From: Brachionus plicatilis
Lineage: Eukaryota; Rotifera; Eurotatoria; Ploima; Brachionidae
Direction of reading: 5' to 3'
NCBI GenBank assembly: GCA_010279815.1
Contig: QEOQ01000226.1
Span: forward strand, 2,461,411 to 2,525,410
Length of the DNA: 64,000 nucleotides
Shown here: positions 38,001 through 46,393 of the stretch, in pieces
Layout: each line of letters starts with the position of its first letter
Numbering within the stretch: position 1 is the first letter of the stretch
Made by a program: the position numbers and the translations under genes
Notes under the pieces: model-generated
What the model saw: the letters and a program-made list of their open reading frames with translations, nothing else
The model's database searches: none
Told to the model about the DNA's origin: nothing

Positions 38001-40054
38001 AAAGGGAAACAAACATCCAAGTGATAGAAACACTGCGAGTAATAACTGAACGAGTTATTCAAGAATCACAGCCAGCCAAACCATCACCAGATCACCAAGT
38101 TGATCACCAAATTGACCAACAAATTGATCAACAAATTGAAATTGTCAAAGAAAAATTGTGTGCTGACAATTATGCTGAATTGTACAAGCCAGCAAGTGTG
38201 CAACAAAATGATCCAGTTGTATTGCCAGAGCCAAGACAAAAAGTAATGAGTCTGACTGTTGACAATGTTCAAGTTGAGACTAGCAGCAGTGGGCCTGCTG
38301 CTGTTGTCAAAGAAGCCGAGTCCGAGGAGGACGGCTCAAAAATTTCATGCTTTTCGTGCCGAGGCAAAAAAGCGGCCAAAAAATCCAAGGGTCCAAAGCA
38401 ACCACTAACCAAACCTGATGAGTCAAGAGCAGAAAATGTGCCAATTGGAATAAATTTAACCCCTCAGATTAAATCTGTCAATTTAGACCTATTCAAGGGT
38501 CTAGACAAACCGTCTTCATTGAGCGAAATGGAAAAAGCCATTGATTACAGTGATTTATCAGTTGTGCCTCGAACGACAATAGTCGAAAAACAAAATGAAG
38601 AAAATGCTCAACAAGTCCCGCAATCAATTCAAATAGAACTTCCCTCTGATCTGACATCGGCGATAGACCTGCCGCCATCAACTCCCACCAAGGATCAGAT
38701 CGCTCAGGTCAAATCCGAAATGGAACAAATGCTAGAGCCTGCGCCACTGCCCCAGACCCAAATACCAACCATAAAAATAAACCAAACATTTGACTCAATT
38801 GACTCGCCACCACTTGATTTGGCCACACCGCCCAAAAAACCGCCCCGCGGCCATTTGGACACATCAGTGTTGGACGAGCCCGAGCACCCAGTCGATCAGA
38901 CCACCAAAATGAATGTCAAAGAAGCATTGGTCAAAGTAAATACCCCGGGCGAGACACCACAGTCAAATGATACTCCGACTAGGAGGCAAAAAAAACACAA
39001 AACCAGCATCATCGACTTGCCGCTCATCGACATTCTAGTTCCAAAAGAATCCAAGAAGACCAAAGTGTCGGACAATGCCGCCCACCATCTTCACATCGAG
39101 CCCAAAGGCACCAGTATTGAACTAAACCAACCAGAAGTGGAATTGTTAATTGAAAGAGGCAATGCATGCAGCAAACAAACACTTGAGACCATCAATTTGT
39201 CCAGTGAGGATAAAAAATTGCTCAAGGCCAAACGCAATGAAATATGCGAATATCTGAAGCAGCGCTCTGGCTACAAGCTGGAACAGCTGGCTGAAAGTAC
39301 AAGTCAAACGAGTAGCAAGAAAGAGTTGAAGGCGAAGGAAAAAATGGCAGACAAGCTTTATAAAAGAAGCATTAAATTGATGACCAAGACTAGAGTAAAC
39401 CCCATTAGCTTCAGTGAGCTGAGCGAAAAATTGGAAAAAGTTGTCTCGGCAAAGAGCGGTGCTGGTGACATTGAAAAATGTGTTGGTCAAATTAGAAGTG
39501 AGCTCGAGAGTGACACTTTGTTCTCGTGTTTGAGAGAAAAGAGCGAAAAAGTGGTCGAGAAAAGGGAGGAAAATGTGAAAGTGGTCGATGAGCCCGAGGT
39601 GGAGTGCCAAGAGAGCGAGGAGAGCAAAGCTGAGCCGGCCGAGAGCCGCAAGTCATCGCTGGGCTCCGAAATTATGCTGCCATGTCCCAATTTGAGCTGG
39701 AGAGAGGCGAATGAAAGGGCTAGAATTTTGTTCTATAAAGGACAAACGCCATCCATTCACTATAATGAGAAGCGTGACAGTTTTCAAGTGTCCAGGCTGG
39801 TGAATAGCAGCGGCAAAGAGAAAGTGTGCCAAGTTCCTGTGACCGATGATGATGTCAAAAAGCTGCTTAACTCGTATGGTCTGTACTGGAATGGTGAGTC
39901 CATAGATCTGCTGGACAAGAGTGACCAAATATTCACGAGTGCTCAGCAGGAAGCGTTCGATATTCTCAATTCCATTCAAGTGTCCGAGTCTATTCAAATA
40001 ACCCAAAATCATTGTGAAACAGTGGAACAATCAAAAATAAATTATATTTATTAG
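32060..40054 (+). CDS. Giant low-complexity modular protein, unrecognised (2664 aa)
   Basis: A single uninterrupted frame of 2664 codons; I recognise no family. It is rich in Glu, Lys, Asp, Gln and Val and looks mostly disordered. Recurrent parts: (1) cysteine pairs next to polybasic tracts, such as SCFTC (C506), ISCFSCRGKKAAKKSKGP (891 and 2095), LTCCGGKKRKSKKSKK (C1132) and VSCFACRSKKSKK (1787); (2) a Lys-rich lead into (R)TS-IDLPL-(D/N)-I(L/F) at 1149, 1381, 1738 and 2318; (3) five copies of a 33-38-residue VILPPLDITVPDIKRIDHEI unit (DNA about 36620-37110); (4) a 230-residue duplication. More globular-looking parts are about residues 295-430 and the C-terminal 300 residues. DSGFGDS at 64-70 fits the DSGxxxS form of the beta-TrCP degron. 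The Cys-plus-basic modules resemble S-acylated membrane anchors, which is inference. ATG context AAGATGT and higher GC at the 5' end support the start. Confidence 0.85.
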   Translation: MSFESGKPGTAIPSSFSSPEFAGPGAHDASVMSTDSTMDSIATNVSSSITESRIVKSANSNTHDSGFGDSLVEDASLAGRKLVARAEHSITVSGPVDISLVTRIEGRDKARLKSVEEDMDVKQTDDQVITIVKTTKLTTKVERVNKKKRKNSKKSRDTMSSEADSGDDTNNNQSESLVYQVDINKSTEELVYETVSGSEAKPSVEPVLDLNSTVLDCEEILSNYSAGHANNAGSPTHHKMAESDAPPAQSITEQKPKKAGFFARFKSRDKQPAAKRKLELKADSPVSPSKHFKPAAAKQYTVHKYQLLSAQEKERVLYMKEKCVDLVIGRVVGLEEAENVREMVSRSLDLLRHDRIESFDKLAQEMGREYNAANGSVFNGQMKKLIVDEKILMDMELDKSGGPCEELIEFGMEKERGANFDLISANLIKVKESESSDEAGSREMREEVNEKCGTPPSTPQNELGCGDGAPLIAADLNRQILKSGALEPTSVQTPTRPKRSSTLSSCFTCAGVLKLSDDESRPQQQMDRKKVVETRPHGLEVAAASSPPAHTTLITHDLDKRPTQQNSVDSVDQAHKLGQEKFIALDTDDSVSVAQKNQENDKESVEHVEEKISEDKCDIGEEREQVDGGEVVQESEVVGEEVEQASKSEVPAKKSKNKKKKKKKKNKSVVNGDQSEINENVEQVQHETHPEDDAESKIDQKDLEEPVDEQNEDLENKVNEQQSNEINNVHQKESIEEVVEIKVDIEPSENEIKNELDQVNGQDLTKHTDTQLENDCQRETNIQVIETLRVITERVIQESQPAKPPQDHQVDQQIDQQIDQQIEIVKEKLCADNDAELYKPASVQQNDPVVLPEPRQKVMSLTVDNVQVETSSSGPAAVVKEAESEEDGSKISCFSCRGKKAAKKSKGPKQPIKTAPAPATTEILPAKTQPIIEPRPVDVSFFVGLDNTDNKLDSQSLSSGDKKQTAQAKEEIESSIVPNITPSLIGSTSIEQPGTIGVDTEVKIENDAEMETKKDVVVEVIYESKQEEPNENLDQVQMEDLATKPNDQILEDEADNEPIVIEIEKVDEVKHLNEGVEEQRTLSDDPVVLPDPSDRPIVEIVEATPLIQPSSSSSQPIEQTPKLSAKKNNLTCCGGKKRKSKKSKKTNKIDLPIVKILAPKQKQSDAIKVEEKTQPEQKAEAIDSHELARVQKAPPKDWAKGLDRTQSTELIRREPQVSHVKITDNLGEQLTNVTIEVAPNVDMQEIYITKSESVKISEPELAQTVDAGHEDIEVQILPTGQVEDRVISEEMGAHGDVESDAKVETKELSVKTNLTFESPGAIIRINREADHAVIPDHTKDRVIESVVDESEAKEQTATDSHSSKATGKKSKKKKTKRTSRIDLPLINILVPKQDKTPVEQVEPNGAPNNVRIEQSVTKVVNLGNDLDTKLVEKDTTIDINIPSECELKNVDINLKIDTAETKQLPEINIAVSQYTEHTELSENVQTQTGNEMEQELIDSQHAEIVESTEQIKDSKVEEKMEQIDVILPPLDITVPDHEIEQDKEPKTEDKHKEKNIGVILPPLDITEPDIKRIDHEIEQAKEPETEDEDREEKIDVIVPPLDITVPDIKKIDHEIEQAKEPETEDEDKEKNIDVILPPLDITVPDIKRIDHKIEQAKEPENKVENKEEKIDVILPPLDFSVPDIKKLAHEPDVVVLPEVDLSGRVQQIEKIEQPLESSEIKVVESKKSKKKKNRTSKIDLPLVDIFSVKEAEKKSAKTDTNIYVDMPVVDLVHGSDTTRAKNKKEPVSCFACRSKKSKKNKQKLQPEQSTKQIPKIVEPVENEQEINEAIEVVGKNIDQAETSNLTDIIKEAEQINEINVKPLIVIDYNETTHLKTKEDVTEKDVEQVQNETTSENDAESKIDQKDLEEPVDEQNEDLENKVNEQQSNEINNVHQKESIEEVVEIKVDIEPRENEIKDPLDQVNGQDLTKHTDTHLEVDCQRETNIQVIETLRVITERVIQESQPAKPSPDHQVDHQIDQQIDQQIEIVKEKLCADNYAELYKPASVQQNDPVVLPEPRQKVMSLTVDNVQVETSSSGPAAVVKEAESEEDGSKISCFSCRGKKAAKKSKGPKQPLTKPDESRAENVPIGINLTPQIKSVNLDLFKGLDKPSSLSEMEKAIDYSDLSVVPRTTIVEKQNEENAQQVPQSIQIELPSDLTSAIDLPPSTPTKDQIAQVKSEMEQMLEPAPLPQTQIPTIKINQTFDSIDSPPLDLATPPKKPPRGHLDTSVLDEPEHPVDQTTKMNVKEALVKVNTPGETPQSNDTPTRRQKKHKTSIIDLPLIDILVPKESKKTKVSDNAAHHLHIEPKGTSIELNQPEVELLIERGNACSKQTLETINLSSEDKKLLKAKRNEICEYLKQRSGYKLEQLAESTSQTSSKKELKAKEKMADKLYKRSIKLMTKTRVNPISFSELSEKLEKVVSAKSGAGDIEKCVGQIRSELESDTLFSCLREKSEKVVEKREENVKVVDEPEVECQESEESKAEPAESRKSSLGSEIMLPCPNLSWREANERARILFYKGQTPSIHYNEKRDSFQVSRLVNSSGKEKVCQVPVTDDDVKKLLNSYGLYWNGESIDLLDKSDQIFTSAQQEAFDILNSIQVSESIQITQNHCETVEQSKINYIY
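34098..34788 (+). repeat. Internal duplication within the giant ORF, copy 1
   Basis: 691 bp that recur at 37710-38400 with the same length and only scattered substitutions. The offset is 3612 bp (1204 codons), so the frame is kept. The copy covers EQVQ through the first ISCFSCRGKK module. Confidence 0.9.
36620..37110 (+). repeat. In-frame tandem repeat, 114-bp period
   Basis: The PPLDIT codons start at 36641, 36740, 36854, 36968 and 37082. The last four are spaced exactly 114 bp (38 codons) apart; the first interval is 99 bp because the unit lacks DIKRI. Near-identity of the DNA shows recent expansion. Confidence 0.9.
37710..38400 (+). repeat. Internal duplication within the giant ORF, copy 2
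   Basis: Second copy of the 691-bp segment at 34098-34788. The differences are mostly single-base changes, several of them coding. The low divergence points to recent duplication or gene conversion. Confidence 0.9.
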
Positions 40055-40088
40055 ATTTTTTTTTTTTTTTTAATTAAAAAAAGCAGAA

Positions 40089-40173
40089 NNNNNNNNNNNN
40101 NNNNNNNNNNNNNNNNNNNNNNNNNNNNNNNNNNNNNNNNNNNNNNNNNNNNNNNNNNNNNNNNNNNNNNNNN
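40089..40173. other. Assembly gap
   Basis: 85 undetermined bases just after the giant ORF, flanked by poly-T, so its 3' UTR and polyadenylation site are partly missing. Confidence 1.
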
Positions 40174-40395
40174 TTTTTTTTTTATTTTTTTAGTTTGATA
40201 TATTTTTTGTTAGACATTCCACTAAACGAGACATGAATGGAATTGTGTTTAAGAAAAGCCGACTAGTCAAAGGTAACAAATCGTATTCTTAAACAGTGAC
40301 AGAAGCAATAAATGTGTACATAGCTCGGCTGACTTTCTTCGAACACTGAGTCGCCTTGAAATGCCCAAATGTTTTCAATGATGCTAGAATATGCG

Positions 40396-40660
40396 AATAA
40401 GCATAAAATTAAATACGATTTTCAAATTTTAAAATGTGAATTAATTGACTAAGATTTCATTTGAATTATAGAGCAGTTTATTATTTTAATAATTACCATT
40501 ATAGTTTTAAATAATTTTAAATTTGTTAATTTTTTTTTTTCAAATAAATATTTCATTAAATTTAATTGATTTTAATTTTGCTCCATCAATTAATTTATTT
40601 ACAGTCAAAGCTTGATAATGACACCCCATCCGTTCTGAAGAAAAATTGACATATGATTAG
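40396..40660 (+). repeat. 265-bp direct repeat, left copy (target duplication)
   Basis: The 265 bp from AATAAGCATAAAATTAAATA to GACATATGATTAG recur, identical by eye including an 11-T run, at 42512-42776. The left copy ends exactly where the LINE reading frame begins; the right copy begins exactly after the LINE's TAA-rich tail. Confidence 0.9.
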
Positions 40661-42511
40661 AAGAAAGTATAAAAAATGCTAGAAGGGAGTATAAAAAACT
40701 AAATCGTCAAAAAATAAAATTATATTTTGAGGCTAAAAAGTCTAATGACTTCAAAAATTCTAAGAAATTCTGGAATTTTTATAAAACATCCATAAAACTG
40801 AGAGGAGATGCTGAATTTGACAGCTTTCCAGAAGAACTTTGTTGGGATGCTAAAAAAGCCTCAAATACTGTTGATCAAGTGGAAATGTTTAATAGCTGCT
40901 TTGCTTCTATTGAATCTTCCTCTTTGTCCAGTGAAAATGAATCAGCCAAATACATTTTTGATACATTTAGAGAATTAAAATTTAATGAAAATATTTTAAC
41001 TCCAGGATTTTCATTTTGTGAATTCTCTTTGGATGAAATTAAAAAGGCTGTTGACGAACTCCCTTCGTCAAGCTCCCCTGGATTTGTTGGAATTCAGACC
41101 AAGATTATCCAAAATCTTAACGAATTCTTTGTTCCATTATTATATGAGCTCTTTAATAATTGTTTATTTTTTAAAAATATTCCGGAAGACTGGAAAATTG
41201 CCATTGTTAATCCTTTATTTAAAAATAAAGGTGACAGGTCAGATATAAACAATTATCGGGGGATATCAATCCTATCACCAATAGCAAAAATCTTTGAAAA
41301 ACTTTTAGCAAAACAGATATCTTATTATTTTGAATCGAATAAGATTTTATTTAAAGGACAACATGGTTTTAGAAACGGACATTCTTGTCAAACAGTAATC
41401 CATGAGTATATCAGTGAAATAAATAAAGCTAAAGAAAATAAACTAACAACTGTTTCTTTGTTTATTGACTTTAGGAAAGCATTTGATGTAATTGATTCAA
41501 ATTTATTACTTTTAAAACTTTTTCACTATGGTTTTGATAATTCTTCTTTGGGTCTTCTTTCAAACTATTTTGAAAATAGATCTCAGATAGTTAGAATTGG
41601 TTGTGAAAAGTCTAATCCGGTAAAATTAAAATTAGGTGTCCCGCAAGGATCTGTCCTGGGTCCACTGCTATTTCTTATTTTTGTCAATGATTTACCATTT
41701 TTATTTAAAAATTTAAGTATTAAAATGTTTGCAGATGATACAACAATAAGTATCTCTGAAAAAGACCTTGAAACTTCTTTGATAAAATTAAATGTTACAA
41801 CAAAAAATTTAAATGAATGGTATTTTTTATGCTATTTATGCTACTTTTATGCTATTTTTCAAAAGAAGCAATAAATAAATTAGCTAAAAGTTATTATATC
41901 TCTATCATAAAACTTTTAAATCTTAAGCTAGAAGCAAACAGCTTTAATGAAATAAATAACGCTTTAGAAAAGTATGGTCTTTATTCATTTCAACATCGAA
42001 TTTTTGAAAGGATGCTAACTTTTTCTTATAAATGTCTACTTTATTTCAATGCTCCGCTAATTCTTAAAGAAAAATTAAAGAAAAATGACTCAAAAAATTT
42101 GAATTATATTTTAAGGAACAGTAATAACCTTATTGAACCAATGGCCAAATCAAAAAGTGGAGAAAAAACATTTGAACATTTTTATTCAAGATTAATAAAT
42201 TGCTTTGTGATCAAGAGATCAATGTTGAAGTTTTCAACGTTTAAGCTATCAATTTTCAATAATATAAATTTAATTTACACAGATTTTGTTTCTAAATTTG
42301 AATTGTTTAACTTAAATAGCTTATTGTTAAATTTTTTCAAATAGCTATTAAATCAATAACTCTATTCAATTTTATAAATTTTATTTTAATATTTTTAATA
42401 TATGTATTTTTTTTTTTATTAATAATTAATTAAATAAATGAAGTGTTAATCAGTCTCATGAGGCATGGGCACTAGCCTGTTGATTAACCTTGAATAATAA
42501 TAATAATAAAT
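40661..42511 (+). mobile_element. 5'-truncated LINE with internally deleted ORF2
   Basis: The insertion starts mid-frame at 40663 (ESIKNARREYKKLNRQKIKL) and encodes a non-LTR reverse transcriptase with no start codon of its own. Visible motifs are LPSSSSPGFVGIQTKII, LFIDFRKAFDVID, GVPQGSVLGPLLFLIFVNDL and the catalytic FADD at about 41730. Near 41817-41874 the frame jumps and roughly 80-100 codons, still present in the related copy at 49536, are missing. The C-terminal part runs to a stop at 42344. The 3' UTR ends in a hairpin and a TAA-rich tail. There is no endonuclease domain. A dead copy, but recent to judge from its identical flanking repeats. Confidence 0.9.
42445..42488 (+). other. LINE 3'-end hairpin, copy 1
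   Basis: GTTAATCA at 42445-42452 pairs perfectly with TGATTAAC at 42481-42488; the loop contains GGGCACTAGCCTGT. The same stem and loop core occur near 50373-50416 and 54064-54107. By analogy with other LINEs it may be the reverse transcriptase's recognition structure. Confidence 0.6.
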
Positions 42512-42776
42512 AATAAGCATAAAATTAAATACGATTTTCAAATTTTAAAATGTGAATTAATTGACTAAGATTTCATTTGAATTATAGAGCAGTTTATTAT
42601 TTTAATAATTACCATTATAGTTTTAAATAATTTTAAATTTGTTAATTTTTTTTTTTCAAATAAATATTTCATTAAATTTAATTGATTTTAATTTTGCTCC
42701 ATCAATTAATTTATTTACAGTCAAAGCTTGATAATGACACCCCATCCGTTCTGAAGAAAAATTGACATATGATTAG
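42512..42776 (+). repeat. 265-bp direct repeat, right copy (target duplication)
   Basis: Identical by eye to 40396-40660; after it the sequence continues as TTTAATTTTTTGTG, presumably the original 3' flank of the insertion site. Confidence 0.9.
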
Positions 42777-44100
42777 TTTAATTTTTTGTGTTTGAATTAC
42801 AAAATGTATCCAATGTTGAAATAACATTGAAAAAGTGCCATGTTTCAAATATTTTTTTCAGTTTCAAATAGAAAAATAATTTTAAGTTAATATTGTAATC
42901 CTGAATTACTGAAAATTTTTTTTTAATTTTTAAATAATTTATTTATTTATATGTACCTCTACCAACCTTCAGAAAAAAAATATATAAACTTTTATGCAAA
43001 CAATTCTTGTTCTCGGGTTTTGTGAACTATAGGTTCACCAAATTTTTTTGTTCACGTAAAGGTAAACCAATATAGAATTAAGTGATCAAATGTCAAATTA
43101 GGTGAAAAACTTTACGAATTAGGTGAACAATTTTTAGATTATGTGAACAAATTCAATAAAGTTATTTAATAGAATGTCTAATTCTCGAAACTAATATAAA
43201 GATAAACAATTGAAGTTAATAGTTTTTTATTTTTTAGTTTTTATTTCAATTAGAAGGAGCTTTAGAAAGTTTACCTTGTTTTACCCTTTCAACAATTCCA
43301 AATACCCAAATGCGCTCTCTACTTAAATCTTTACCTTAAGACATAAATAATAAAAATAAAGAAAATTAAAATTAATTTTTCACCCTTCAAGTGTTTGACT
43401 TTATGTAATGTTTTTTATATCTTTCTTATTTTTTAATATTACATTTAGCTTTTTTCTAATTAGATGAAAAAATTATCAAATTAGATGAACAAATTTTAGA
43501 TTAGGTGAACTAATGTTTTGTAAAACCTGAAAATAAAATTCTTCCAGTAATAGATAAACCATTGTTGACCCAACCGACTTGACCCGAAAAACTTTGTTCT
43601 TTTCAAAAAAAATCAAAAAAAAAACTCTCAGAAAAAAAATATAAAAATCAAATAAAATAAAGAAATTAAAATAGAAAAATAAGCTATAGTAACACTCCCT
43701 GTACCTCAGGCCTTGTCTCTTTCTCTATAAAATCTCACTGGATAAAAGAATAATTTCTAATAGATATTTTCCTTTTTATAAAAGTTTTATTTTATTAAAG
43801 GAATTATACAAAATTAAAGTCTTCAATTTTTTTCGGTGCCGAGCTAAATCTCATTAAAAAAAAATGAATAAATAATCAAAATAAAGTTAAACAAGTTAAA
43901 ATAAAATAAGTTTTAAAAATACAATCAAAAATATAAAACATAATAAATAATAAGAAAATTTAAAAAGTAAATGGAAATTAAAAAAGACATATTTAAATGT
44001 AATAAGTGATGTCAAGGAAGGCGCTCATCTCCTTTTGACTGTTGATAATTAGAAAAATTTTTTCTAACTTTTGTTTTTTTAAATAATAAGATAAGATACG
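42777..44100. other. AT-rich gene-free stretch
   Basis: I see no coding feature. Near 43030-43150 and 43480-43510 the word TTAGGTGAACAAAT recurs several times, a weak degenerate repeat. Confidence 0.4.
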
Positions 44101-44149
44101 ATTTTTGATAATTTGTTTTTGATTTTTGTACCAAAAATTAAAAATACCG

Positions 44150-44300
44150 TTTTTTGTCCAGACGTTCCTGTAAAAACAATGTCGTCAAAATGTTATGGCA
44201 TACCTATTATTACAAAATTTATTTCAAGAAATGGATTTTTGCTAATCATGAAATATTTGAGATTTGATAACAAGCAAACAAGAGCAAGTACAGTATGAAA
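44150..44300 (+). mobile_element. piggyBac-type transposase relic
   Basis: The frame encodes GIPIITKFISRNGFLLIMKY followed by LRFDNKQTRAS, matching the conserved opening block of piggyBac transposases (P...MSRnRF..i...LRFdd...R). Only about 45 codons survive; the DDD catalytic core is not visible. Neighbouring sequence to about 44870 may be decayed remains of the same element. Confidence 0.55.
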
Positions 44301-45375
44301 ATATCTCTTTTGTATTAAATTTAATAATTTGTTAATTTAATTAATAAATAAAAAGTTAACGATTGAGTTCTTTTATAATTCTAGAATAAAAATCAATATA
44401 TTTTAAGTTTTATTTAATCAATCGATTGTTCCTGAATCAAATTTTGGCTACTGATTAATGTTGTCTCAAATTATATCCTTAATGGCTTTTCCTTTCTAGG
44501 AAAGGATACAGATAAGTCCTCAGATGAACTTCAAGTTCAGGTATGATGCTAAAAAGTTAGTTCAAATATAAAAAATAAAAGACTTAGTGTAGCTATTCAC
44601 AATTTTTTATTTTCATTCAATTTTTCAAAAGATTTAATCAAAATAAAAAAAACTTTGATTAATACGATTACACTTTGATAACCACGTAGGAAATTTCTTG
44701 TTTTTTTGGTTGAAAGTATGCTTGAAGAAGTAAACAATTTAAAATTTGGTGCTAATCTTTTCCAAAATTCCAATATCAAGAAAGGGTCCAGTTAGTCTAA
44801 ATGTATAGAAAGCTTCACCATGTAATCCAAGAAGAAAATGTCAAATAATCTTCCTTATGAAAAAAATACAAAATTTCTGTAATTTGGCTGTTTGACGAAC
44901 CTGCATTTATAATACAAAAGATATTTGTGTGACAAGTGTCAAGAAAAAAAAAAAAAATTAAAAAATAATTCTATAGTAGAAAATATTGTATTTTAAAAAC
45001 ATTTTTTTCTTTTTAAAAAAAAACATTTTTGAATTAAGAAAAAATGTTTTTCCTAATCAAAATTGAAAATTCTGGAAAGTCCAGAGTTGGACTTTTTTTC
45101 TTAATTGAAAAATGTATTTTTTTAAAAGAAACAAAATGTTTTTAAAATATAATATTTTATACCACAATAAATACAAGCCGATTTCATTTTGCTATAAACT
45201 TTATTTGAATTTAATTAAGTTCTTATTTTGATTAAGATCAATTTTATTTAAAAAAGGATCAAAATAGCAATCGAATTTTCAAACAATTTTACGACACTCC
45301 TTTATATCACATTTTCATTCACGAGCTTAGGCTTTAAATAGCCTAGTTGAGTAAAATTATTCAATAAATTCAAAA
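44301..45375. other. Gene-free stretch with an imperfect inverted repeat
   Basis: Between about 44970 and 45166 two arms of about 85 bp (AAAATATTGTATTTTAAAAACATTTTT and its imperfect complement) flank a TCCAGAGTTGGAC core, forming a long hairpin typical of a small MITE. I see nothing else. Confidence 0.45.
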
Positions 45376-45663
45376 ATGTTTCTTAAATTAACATTAAGCA
45401 TATTAATTTGTAGCTTGTTGGCATCATCAATGAGTATTGGTGGTACAGTAAAACCTGAAGCTCAAGGACCTCTTACTAAATATTTAATATATGGTAAAAT
45501 GAATTATACTGCCTCAAGATACGATGGCAGTAGACCAGAGCAAGTTACACAATTTGAATTGCTAGACCAAGCTACCGATATTTGAATTAGACACCCAGAT
45601 ATGTGCCGTATTAATTGTAGAATGACCGGTTTTTTGCCATGTGGTGGACCAGAGCAAGAGTAG
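45376..45663 (+). pseudogene. Small secreted-peptide gene interrupted by TGA
   Basis: ATG at 45376 opens a frame with a clear signal peptide (MFLKLTLSILICSLLASSMS) and a short mature region containing an N-glycosylation site (NYT). The frame stops at TGA 45583-45585 after 69 codons. It then stays open for 25 more codons (IRHPDMCRINCRMTGFLPCG...) to TAG at 45661. That tail holds the only mature-region cysteines (three), as expected of a disulphide-bonded secreted peptide, so the TGA looks like a recent nonsense mutation or an unusual readthrough codon. No selenocysteine insertion element is obvious downstream. A TTTAAATA word about 40 bp upstream could be a TATA box. Family unknown. Confidence 0.4.
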
Positions 45664-45954
45664 ATATATCTTGTCTCAAAAGGAAACATTGTTAAAATCA
45701 ATTTTATGAAATTACTTTAATAATAAAAAATTAAGCAGCAAATTCTTAATTCATTTGACCATTTTTTAAATTCTAATGGCATTATAATTATTAAAATGAA
45801 GACAAAATGTAAAATTCATTTTATATGAATACCAATTTGTCAATTAGTTAGTAATTTGTTTCTATTAAAAAATATTCAGGATAATATTCAACATAATATA
45901 AATATAATATTCAACAATCGATTTTGGAAAAAAAATTAAAAACATTTATTGTAA

Positions 45955-46393
45955 ATGGCCGAGGCCGCGCCGGCCGGCCAAACGGAATTACGATTTTATT
46001 GGAACCGCTGTAATTGCATTCACTGACAACTCGTTCCAGACTTTGACGACTCTATTAGATAAAAAATGATAACGATGCTTACCTCTTTTATTAATTTCTC
46101 TAATTAATCTCATTTCGAATGATCTCCTCAAGTTCCTAGAAAGACTATTTGCAAAATTAACGCCTTTTACAAATTGTATATTTTCGATACGATTAACAAT
46201 TTTGAACATTTGTATCAGGTCCCCTTTTAGCCTTCTATATTCGAGACTCATCAAATTCAGAGCTTTGAGTCAGTCTTCATAAGAAAAGTCCCTGGTTGAG
46301 CTCACCAATTGTGTCGCCCTTCTTTGTATTCTTTCGAGAGTGTCTATGTCGCTTTTGAATAAGGGAGACCACACACTTACCGCATATTCTAAA
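45955..46393 (-). mobile_element. LINE (CR1/L2-like) 3'-end fragment
   Basis: On the minus strand: LEYAVSVWSPLFKSDIDTLE, RIQRRATQLVSSTRDFSYED, a TGA stop, then LKALNLMSLEYRRLKGDLIQ to a stop at 45988. This is the C-terminal end of a CR1/L2/Jockey-type reverse transcriptase. The 3' tail carries a striking GC-rich run at about 45957-45982 (GGCCGAGGCCGCGCCGGCCG...). One nonsense codon and truncation make it dead. Confidence 0.8.

Noticed and set aside
31975..39690. Many long open frames on both strands overlapping 32060-40054, including minus-strand frames of 184-265 codons
   Set aside because: They are shadows of the 2664-codon frame, lack recognisable domains, and their amino-acid make-up follows from the codon use of the real gene.
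40396..42776. Reading the 265-bp direct repeats as long terminal repeats of an LTR element
   Set aside because: The interior has a non-LTR reverse transcriptase entering mid-frame, no gag, protease or integrase, no TG...CA ends, and a LINE-type 3' hairpin and TAA tail.
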